Part shown: positions 58,473-64,000 of the stretch, piece by piece
How positions within the stretch are numbered: the stretch's first letter is position 1
Layout of the letters: each line of letters starts with the position of its first letter
From: Epilithonimonas hominis
GTDB taxonomy: Bacteria; Bacteroidota; Bacteroidia; Flavobacteriales; Weeksellaceae
DNA: 64,000 bases
Assembly (NCBI RefSeq): GCF_003730015.1
Contig: NZ_RJTU01000018.1
Location: forward strand, 1 to 64,000
Direction: 5' to 3'
The notes under the pieces: model-generated
Told to the model about the DNA's origin: nothing
Database searches by the model: none
The model's input: only the letters and a program-made list of their open reading frames with translations
Translations under genes and position numbers: made by a program

Positions 58473-59624
58473 TTAAAAATTGTTCAAAATGTAAATAAGT
58501 TCTTCAATTAACGGAAACAAACGGTTTTCAAAATCAAGGTTGTTATTTGTGAGTGTACTTCCGTCAAATTTTTTGATGATAATTGGTTCTTCCATTATGT
58601 TGCATTCTTGAAACTCGATGTTTACGGTTTCAAAAAGACTTTGAAATAATTCGCCTTTTGCATCTGCACAAAAAGAAACATACTTGTCCATTGATAAAAT
58701 ATTCTCTCTTTCATATTCGTCTGCTTCTCCATTGGGTTGTGAGTTTCGGTAAATGGTAGCATTTGGATATTGCTTGTAAAGAGAGAAAAATTTACTTGCC
58801 AACATAAAACAATCCTTATCAAATTTATCTTTGATTTTGAATTGGTTTAAATATTCTTCTAATCGGCTTAAATTATGGTGGCTGTAAATTTTCTGTCCCA
58901 TAAAATCGCCCAACTGTTCTGCCTGTTTTATTTCAGATTGATATTTGGGAAGTTCCTCATTCTCTTCATCGGATATGAGCCATTCCGCTACCATTTCGTA
59001 CATCCAAAATAGGTAAGTGTCCTGTTTTCGGTAGTAAGGAACTTCTGCAATATGGTACAAATACGAGCAAACGGATTGTAAAAGCTGTACAGCTTGTTTC
59101 CGTTTCGGATTTTTGGACAATCGGTACAAGGGAAGTATAGGAATGTAGTACAAAGTTTGTCCCGTATTGTAGCGTTCCTCGCTTGTGAAATAGGTTTTGC
59201 TTTTGTTCTCCATCAATCGGATTTCTTCCCAATTCTTTACCTTATTTTTTAATTGTTTTTGAACATCGTCCAAAGCCAAAGCAAGATTGTAAGGGAATCC
59301 AAAATCCTGTGTTGGTTTTGGATTAATACCGTAATGCCCTGCCAATCGTGAAAGAGAATAATAAAAATCACTTTCCGTTTTAGCTGTATTTTTACAATCC
59401 TGTGCAGTTTCTGTTTCTTTCAGTTTTGGAAGAAAGGTACATTTCAGAAAACCATCGGAAGTTCTGTTATCGGTACGGATTTTAGCCTGTCTTTCCGTAT
59501 ATCGTTCGCATCTTTTGGCTGTTTCATCCATTCGATGAATCCGCCTAATTGTCGATGTAGTAACCTTTGTTTTTGTTCTTTGGGAAGTTGTATTTTTCCC
59601 GATATGATGTTGTATTGCATTCAT
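58473..59624 (-). CDS. Large protein of the PRTRC cluster
   Basis: The 383-residue protein has a basic start (SQRTKTKVTTSTIRRIHRMD) and a helical body (YYSLSRLAGHYGINPKPTQDFG). It lies 8 bp before PRTRC B. In other PRTRC clusters this place is taken by protein F or A; I cannot tell which from sequence alone. The last 40 residues are acidic. Confidence 0.6.
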   Translation of the reverse strand: MNAIQHHIGKNTTSQRTKTKVTTSTIRRIHRMDETAKRCERYTERQAKIRTDNRTSDGFLKCTFLPKLKETETAQDCKNTAKTESDFYYSLSRLAGHYGINPKPTQDFGFPYNLALALDDVQKQLKNKVKNWEEIRLMENKSKTYFTSEERYNTGQTLYYIPILPLYRLSKNPKRKQAVQLLQSVCSYLYHIAEVPYYRKQDTYLFWMYEMVAEWLISDEENEELPKYQSEIKQAEQLGDFMGQKIYSHHNLSRLEEYLNQFKIKDKFDKDCFMLASKFFSLYKQYPNATIYRNSQPNGEADEYERENILSMDKYVSFCADAKGELFQSLFETVNIEFQECNIMEEPIIIKKFDGSTLTNNNLDFENRLFPLIEELIYILNNF

Positions 59625-59662
59625 TTTGTTTTTTGTTTTTTGTTTTTGGCTGTTGGTTGTTG

Positions 59663-59715
59663 GTTGATGGTTGTCAGCGTTCAGTTTATCATTCTAAAAA
59701 CAAACAACCATCAAC
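59663..59715. promoter_or_regulatory. Hairpin in the PRTRC cluster
   Basis: gttgatggttgt and acaaccatcaac form a 12-bp stem around a 29-nt loop, between PRTRC C and the large PRTRC protein gene. It may reduce read-through. The region is locally repetitive (ggttgttggttg). Confidence 0.45.
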
Positions 59716-59728
59716 TATCAACCAAATT

Positions 59729-59947
59729 TTATCCTTTCGTTCCCATTACACTTTCAAATTTGTACTGTACAGTATCTTCTTTGATTTGCGGTGCGGAAAC
59801 TTTTGCCGTGGTTAAAATTGGATAAGTATTCGCATAGAAATTCATCACAGATTCTACGCTCCATTTTGGTTCGGGGTCAGTCAGTTTTATTTCTTGATTA
59901 TTGTCTTTCAAAACAAAAACTCTTTCTAATTTTGTGGCTAATAACAT
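59729..59947 (-). CDS. PRTRC system protein C
   Basis: The 72-residue protein reads RVFVLKDNNQEIKLTDPEP, then NFYANTYPILTTAKVSAPQ and VQYKFESVMGTKG, the full pattern of PRTRC protein C. It has a ubiquitin-like length and ends in a Gly-containing tail, which would suit a substrate of the ThiF-like enzyme; this last point is inference. Confidence 0.85.
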   Translation of the reverse strand: MLLATKLERVFVLKDNNQEIKLTDPEPKWSVESVMNFYANTYPILTTAKVSAPQIKEDTVQYKFESVMGTKG

Positions 59948-59958
59948 TGCTTTGATTT

Positions 59959-60516
59959 TTAAGGTTGGATGTTTGCAATTGGTTCACTTTCTTTGGCTGG
60001 TTCGGTAAAAAGGCTTGGTGCAAAATATCTTTCGTATTCATCTTGCTTTTTGCGGATTTGCTCTGTAAAATAAGGGTGTTCCGAAATTTTTGGCAAAGCT
60101 GACCAAGCATCTTTGTATTTCCCCTCTTTTTCAAGTTCCTCCGCTTTTTGAAAGGCTTCTTTGTACTTTTTGTCTTTGGCTTCCTTTTCTTTTTTCTCCT
60201 TATCAGATTTTTCCTTTTCCATTGCGGATTTCTTTTTGGCTTCTTCTAATTGTTTCATAAAACTTTCCATATCAACCATTAATCCCGAAGCGGTTTGTAG
60301 TGGTGTGGAAACGGTTTCAAAAAAGCCATTGTCCAAATCTTCGGCTGTTCCTCTCAAATTCAAAGGCGGAATTGTTTTTATCGCATCGTCTCCGCACTGC
60401 TCGTTATTGAGAAGCACAGAAAGAACGAAACTGTTGTCTGCTGTTGGTCGAAGCGTGATTTGTAAATCTCCTGTTAAGCCCATTTTGGCTATCTGTCTAA
60501 AAAAATTGGTTTGCAT
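59959..60516 (-). CDS. PRTRC system protein E
   Basis: The 185-residue protein has the N-terminal domain of PRTRC E (MGLTGDLQITLRPTADNSF, then PPLNLRGTAEDLDNGFF) followed by a long charged helix of Lys and Glu (about 90-145). It is 11 bp upstream of PRTRC C and heads the cluster. The function is unknown. Confidence 0.85.
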   Translation of the reverse strand: MQTNFFRQIAKMGLTGDLQITLRPTADNSFVLSVLLNNEQCGDDAIKTIPPLNLRGTAEDLDNGFFETVSTPLQTASGLMVDMESFMKQLEEAKKKSAMEKEKSDKEKKEKEAKDKKYKEAFQKAEELEKEGKYKDAWSALPKISEHPYFTEQIRKKQDEYERYFAPSLFTEPAKESEPIANIQP

Positions 60517-60561
60517 AATTTTTGGTTTATAGTTAATGGTGGTCGGTTGATGGTTTTAAAT

Positions 60562-60999
60562 TTATTTCGTGAGTTCCCACAGTGAAAATTCTTCTGTCCA
60601 AAATTCTTCGCTTGTATGTTTTCCGAAAGCATTGTAAATGGCATTCCCGTTTTTAAAAACCTGCATTTGGTAGCAATTAAGTCGGTTTTCTGGTTGTGAA
60701 AATTTCTTTAAATCATCTTTTTCCAATTCGATGAAAATCCTACTTCTTTCTGAAAGCCAATCTTCAACTTCGGGATAATGTTCTTCCGAAAATTTGAAAA
60801 ATTCTACATTGGTATCGGCATAATTCAGCCATTTTAAATCATCGTCATTTTCTACTAATTTTACGACTTTCAATCTTTTCTTTTGGGTTTTCTTCCATTC
60901 GTCCGTGATGTGGAGGATGGCAAATCCGCAGTCGTCCCATTCGCTGTTGGTCATTCCTTTTATGAGTAAATATTCTGTGGGGGTGAGTGATGTTTTCAT
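60562..60999 (-). CDS. Hypothetical protein upstream of PRTRC E
   Basis: I start it at 60999 (MKTSLTPTEYLLIKGMTNSE); the frame opens 9 codons earlier. The 145-residue acidic protein has WLNYADTNVEFFKFSEEHYP and NCYQMQVFKNGNAIYNAFGK. It is a conserved-looking soluble protein of the maintenance region with no named family. Confidence 0.6.
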   Translation of the reverse strand: MKTSLTPTEYLLIKGMTNSEWDDCGFAILHITDEWKKTQKKRLKVVKLVENDDDLKWLNYADTNVEFFKFSEEHYPEVEDWLSERSRIFIELEKDDLKKFSQPENRLNCYQMQVFKNGNAIYNAFGKHTSEEFWTEEFSLWELTK

Positions 61000-61017
61000 T
61001 GTTAAATTTGTTAAAAA

Positions 61018-61043
61018 GGCTACCACCGATTAAAGCGGTAGCC
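61018..61043 (-). terminator. Terminator of the DUF932 gene
   Basis: On the minus strand GGCTACC pairs with GGTAGCC and is followed by five T. It lies directly after the stop at 61055. Confidence 0.75.
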
Positions 61044-61054
61044 GTTGATTGTAT

Positions 61055-62128
61055 TTAATTAAGATTGAAAATTTCTGCACCGTCCTTTACAAAAGCGGTA
61101 CACAATTCAAACGCTTTCTGTGATTTGAGTTGTGCTGTTCCACCCATTACAATGCTCTGTAATTTGGACTCGTTGTCCCTGTATTTGCGGACATTCTGAA
61201 AGTAACCTGTTACCGCATTGTACGCTCCGAACAAAGTACCTTTTGTAGTTTCCATTTGTTGGGTTTCGCTCATCATTGCGTAGGCAAAGGCATCTTCCAC
61301 CGTGTTTTTAAACATTGTGGAAACTTCGTCCTCGTCTCCTTTTTTCAGTAATTCCAAGGTCTTTTTGTTGGGACAAAGCGAAACTTGAATGAGTTGCTTT
61401 ACATCATCATCGCTTATCCTTATTTTTGACCATTCATTGAACATTCCCTCCAATTGGTTGCTCATCGTATTGGCTAATCCCATTACTTTGTGGGCGGTCT
61501 CAATCCGCTGTTTTGCTCCCGAAGTATGTTTAATTCTGACCACATTGGTCATATTGCGAAGTGAAGCGTTCAGCGTGTTTTGGCAGACAATTCTTACAGG
61601 CGTGAAAGCGGCTGTAATGCTTCCGCTTCCATCGTGCGAAGTCGTTAAGAAAATGTATTTTTCAGTAATATCATCGCCATTGCCAACACGGATGTAATCG
61701 GGTAATTTGGCTGTGATAAAAATACGTTCTCCTTTGCCCAATGCTCCTGCGGTTTCATACAAAATCCCTTTGTTACTGCCTACAATAGAATCGAAAAAAC
61801 TAAATGCTTCGCAATTCTGTACGATATGGTAGTCCTTTCCTACAACTCCCAAAACTGCATTGTTATCAGTACGGATATTGGCAAAATAGTCGGGAACATC
61901 TAAATCGCTACTTCCTAATTTTAAGCCGTCCTCTGTTTCGATAAGGGTTGAGCCTTTTGTAAATAATGGGGATTTTACCACTTCATAATCCAAACCTGCG
62001 AATTTTATTGCTTCTTCGCTTGTCGGATAATCTTCCACGATTTGCCCCAAACCGTGCCACGCTTTTTGTTGTACGCTAAAAAATGAATAACGTCCTGTTC
62101 TCTGATTGAAATTGATATTGTGTGCCAT
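61055..62128 (-). CDS. DUF932 phage/plasmid-like protein
   Basis: The 357-residue protein begins MAHNINFNQRTGRYSFFSVQ and AWHGLGQIVEDYPTSEEAI, and has VGKDYHIVQNCEAFSFFDSI and VRIVCQNTL. This is the DUF932/TIGR03299 family found on plasmids and phages. Its role is not established. It is the second gene of the minus-strand series that begins with SSB. Confidence 0.87.
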   Translation of the reverse strand: MAHNINFNQRTGRYSFFSVQQKAWHGLGQIVEDYPTSEEAIKFAGLDYEVVKSPLFTKGSTLIETEDGLKLGSSDLDVPDYFANIRTDNNAVLGVVGKDYHIVQNCEAFSFFDSIVGSNKGILYETAGALGKGERIFITAKLPDYIRVGNGDDITEKYIFLTTSHDGSGSITAAFTPVRIVCQNTLNASLRNMTNVVRIKHTSGAKQRIETAHKVMGLANTMSNQLEGMFNEWSKIRISDDDVKQLIQVSLCPNKKTLELLKKGDEDEVSTMFKNTVEDAFAYAMMSETQQMETTKGTLFGAYNAVTGYFQNVRKYRDNESKLQSIVMGGTAQLKSQKAFELCTAFVKDGAEIFNLN

Positions 62129-62195
62129 TGTCTTGAATTTTTATGTTGTTAAATTTTTAAGGTTTCAAAAAAGAATGAATTAATGAATGAGGTTT

Positions 62196-62606
62196 TTAGA
62201 ATGGTAAATCATCATCCGTTTCTTCTGCAAAAGTTTTAGTAGTTTGCGGTTTTGAATCGGATTTTTGGGTGGATTGTTTTTGAGAATCCTCTCTTTTTCC
62301 TCCTCCGTGAAGTTTGATTTGTGAAGTATGGAAATTCAGTCCCGACTTGATTTCTCCATCTTTGCCTATCCACGCATTTGAGCTTACTCTGCCCGAAAGT
62401 TCCACCAAAGTTCCTTTGGTAAGATATTCGGCTATTTTGGAATTTATCCAATACGAACAATTGTAGTATGTGGTTTGATCTCTGCGTTCGCCTTGTTTGG
62501 TTTTGTAGTTGTCATTGATGGCTACTGAAAAATTAACGACTTGTTTGTCGTTTTTCAATGTGTTGATTTCTGCGTTTTTGGTAACTCTACCGATAATTGT
62601 GTTCAT
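62196..62606 (-). CDS. ssb: Single-stranded DNA-binding protein
   Basis: The 136-residue protein has the SSB OB-fold pattern: MNTIIGRVTKNAEINTLKN, VVNFSVAINDNY, YYNCSYW, and LVELSGRVSSNAWIGKDGEI. The end is EETDDDLPF, the acidic DDDLPF tip that recruits replication and repair proteins. A mobile-element SSB coats the incoming single strand during conjugation and helps replication from the nearby origin. Confidence 0.93.
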   Translation of the reverse strand: MNTIIGRVTKNAEINTLKNDKQVVNFSVAINDNYKTKQGERRDQTTYYNCSYWINSKIAEYLTKGTLVELSGRVSSNAWIGKDGEIKSGLNFHTSQIKLHGGGKREDSQKQSTQKSDSKPQTTKTFAEETDDDLPF

Positions 62607-62626
62607 AACTGTACGTTTTTAAATGG

Positions 62627-62896
62627 TTAATGGTTAAATTGTTTATTGTTTTTTTCAAATTGTTCACGTTTGTTTGCGTGATGATTTAGAATTTTTTCGA
62701 GTGAATTGATTTGGTATCGAGGACACTCGGCATTTCTTTTTTTTACTTTTTTTCCGGATTGGAAAAGCTGTATTTTCTGTTGGGTTTTCTTTTGTTTTTC
62801 CGTTGATGTCAAAGAACGTCTGTGTTTGAATTGATTCGTATAACTGAGGTTCCGGCTTTTTCTTTGCCGATGATTATAGGACAGTATCAGGCACAC
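62627..62896 (-). CDS. Doubtful small basic protein
   Basis: This 89-codon frame starts only with GTG and has no internal ATG. The product is very basic and rich in Gln and Lys (TSTEKQKKTQQKIQLFQSGK), without a family. The start lies 5 bp after a strong hairpin (62901-62943). It may be a chance frame. Confidence 0.25.
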   Translation of the reverse strand: MCLILSYNHRQRKSRNLSYTNQFKHRRSLTSTEKQKKTQQKIQLFQSGKKVKKRNAECPRYQINSLEKILNHHANKREQFEKNNKQFNH

Positions 62897-62900
62897 AAAA

Positions 62901-62943
62901 CCCGATTCGATTCCGCTTGATGAAAAACAGAATTCGAATCGGG
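62901..62943 (-). terminator. Hairpin beside repeat copy 2
   Basis: cccgattcga and tcgaatcggg form a 10-bp stem; on the minus strand it is followed by TTTTGT. It would end a minus-strand transcript that crosses the 85-bp element, which suggests a small RNA of 120-160 nt there. Confidence 0.5.
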
Positions 62944-62948
62944 CTTGA

Positions 62949-63034
62949 AATCTTTTTGTCCGAAGGATTTAGGAGTGTCTGGAAAAATTGTTGGAGCGAA
63001 GTGGAAAGAATTTTTGTAGAAACCCAAAAAGATT
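62949..63034. repeat. 85-bp element with terminal inverted repeats, copy 2
   Basis: Second copy of the element at 56035-56119, in the same orientation, with the same terminal inverted repeats and the same downstream promoter spacing. The two copies enclose 6.8 kb holding PRTRC, DUF932 and SSB genes. Confidence 0.7.
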
Positions 63035-63037
63035 TTT

Positions 63038-63065
63038 TTGAGTGAATGATGCTGTCCTACATTTG
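63038..63065 (+). promoter_or_regulatory. Promoter after repeat copy 2
   Basis: TTG (63038-63040), 17 bp, then TACATTTG (63058-63065). It points towards the origin region, where no gene lies for 800 bp, so it may make an origin transcript or antisense RNA. Confidence 0.5.
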
Positions 63066-63250
63066 CAAACGTAAAAGCCAAACCGCATTTAGGAAGCAGT
63101 TCTAAGACGCTCTTATCAATGGAAAATTAATGAAAATTCATTGAGGGAAATGGTCTTTTTCAAGTGTTTAATTTTTTTTGAAAAGATTGAATTTAAATTC
63201 GATTACTTTCAATTTTTCGCCTATTTTTTTCTTTTTAAAAGCAAAACTCT

Positions 63251-63643
63251 TTATCCACAATTTCCTTTTAAATAAAAAAAGACTTTTAATTACTTTTAAA
63301 TATACTTTTAATGATTCGCTGTATCATCTTACAGCAAGTGGTTTGAGCTACTTTTGGAATGAGTGCTTTTCCGAATTACAAATGAGTGCTTTTCCGAAAT
63401 TGAGATGAGTGCTTTTCCGAAAACTCCCCGTTTTACGAATGAGTGCTTTTCCGAATTGGTTTTTCAGATGATGGGTAAAACTGATAGTTATCCACAAAAT
63501 TTAATGCTTTTCCACAATTTTTATGAGTTTCCAAATCTCGGGATGAGTGCTTTTCCGAAAACAGTCTTGAAATTCTTGAGGTTTTAAGATTTCTTTAACT
63601 CCAGCGAGTGCTTTTCCGAATTCCGAATGAGTGCTTTTCCGAA
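63251..63643. other. Iteron-type origin of replication
   Basis: The region holds two perfect DnaA boxes (ttatccaca at 63251-63259 and 63488-63496), an AT-rich stretch (63170-63340) and a cluster of seven iterons. Nothing in it is credibly coding. Together these are the parts of a theta-type plasmid origin. The matching Rep protein was not recognised in the window. Confidence 0.8.
63361..63643 (+). repeat. Seven iterons of gagtgcttttccgaa
   Basis: Exact 15-bp copies start at 63361, 63384, 63407, 63441, 63545, 63606 and 63629, all in one direction. Three neighbouring pairs are spaced by 23 bp, about two helical turns, so a Rep protein could bind on one face. Most copies are preceded by at or aat. 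Confidence 0.88.
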
Positions 63644-63879
63644 ATGAAACCTATTTCCTTCTGAATGAACACGATTTTTTTTGTTTTTTAGATAAAATTG
63701 TCTTCCGACTATTCACAAAGAACCAGTGAACTGTCATAAGGATTCATTGAATTTCGATTTATCAGATCATTGATAACTTTTTGTATTCACAAAGGGTTTA
63801 AAATCCATCATATCAAACATTTGGCTAAAATTTTTAAAATTAAATCTGAATTTTGCAACACGATTTTAATACCAGAAAA
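63644..63879. other. Non-coding region after the iterons
   Basis: About 235 bp of AT-rich sequence without a gene. It includes ttcacaaag twice (63713, 63787) and must hold the promoter of the gene at 63880; no clear consensus promoter is seen. Confidence 0.4.
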
Positions 63880-64000
63880 ATGAAAAAAAACTTCCTTATT
63901 CTATCATTGTCATTAGAATCATTACAAACATTCTCGCAGGTCGGAATCAACACCACAGAACCGAAAGCAACCTTGGATGTCGTAGGAAAACCATTGGAAA
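63880..64000 (+). CDS. Start of a secreted protein (window edge)
   Basis: The first 40 residues read MKKNFLILSLSLESLQTFSQ, then VGINTTEPKATLDVVGKPLE. This is a signal peptide followed by the 'QVGINT...TLDV' start of large secreted or surface proteins common in Chryseobacterium and relatives. The gene runs off the window. Confidence 0.75.
   Translation, partial: MKKNFLILSLSLESLQTFSQVGINTTEPKATLDVVGKPLE

Noticed and set aside
63178-63587. Short frames across the origin with repeated MSAFPK-like residues
   Set aside because: The repeated residues are the translated iterons; DnaA boxes and phasing show that this is a replication origin, not a repeat protein.
63361-63643. CRISPR-like array
   Set aside because: The 15-bp repeats are too short, unevenly spaced and have no cas genes nearby; iterons fit better.

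Overview
The window looks like a piece of a large mobile element, a conjugative plasmid or an ICE, from a low-GC member of the Bacteroidota, most likely the Chryseobacterium/Elizabethkingia group. The reasons are a CTnDOT-type Tra operon (DUF4134, DUF4133, TraG, J, K, M and N homologues), GLPGLI-family proteins, a grasp-with-spasm peptide locus, promoter-like TTG/TAnnTTTG pairs, and a final gene whose product starts like the secreted 'QVGINT' proteins of that group. No tRNA, rRNA, CRISPR array or complete insertion sequence was seen.

Layout. 1-1.5 kb: the end of a tyrosine recombinase and a zeta-toxin-like ATPase with a small basic partner. 1.6-10.8 kb: a tightly packed minus-strand operon of seven genes: XRE regulator, a two-ATPase histidine-kinase-like protein, a receiver protein, an HNH nuclease, an adenine methyltransferase, a 92-aa protein and a primase-helicase. 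It looks like a restriction/defence system with a built-in two-component-like switch. 11.2-32.4 kb: the plus-strand mobilisation and type IV secretion operon (accessory protein, relaxase, ParA, TraE to TraN, coupling protein, M23 hydrolase). Its VirB4 ATPase carries an inserted DnaJ domain. A small histone H1-like gene follows.

32.7-53.3 kb: a peptide natural-product island. Four unrelated precursors, each with a Gly-Gly leader, sit next to four different sets of tailoring genes: ATP-grasp plus SPASM (graspetide type), an HExxH-like hydroxylase, a GRDP-like protein plus S9 hydrolase, and a split LanB dehydratase. One C39-peptidase ABC exporter and one HlyD protein are present. A near-palindromic element with core TATAGATTTATAAAT recurs five times in front of these units, and a TPR-AraC regulator lies between two copies. 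Decayed pieces of a second grasp-with-spasm/exporter cassette remain, along with a broken prolyl oligopeptidase.

53.7-63.7 kb: plasmid or ICE maintenance functions: small conserved proteins, a PRTRC cluster (ThiF-like, B, a large unassigned protein, C, E), a DUF932 protein, SSB, and an origin with seven exact 15-bp iterons and two perfect DnaA boxes. An 85-bp element with terminal inverted repeats flanks this module on both sides. No replication initiator was recognised in the window, so plasmid versus ICE is left open.

The strongest candidates for something new are the seven-gene restriction/kinase operon, the four-precursor peptide island with its shared palindromic operator, the J-domain VirB4, and the duplicated 85-bp element.
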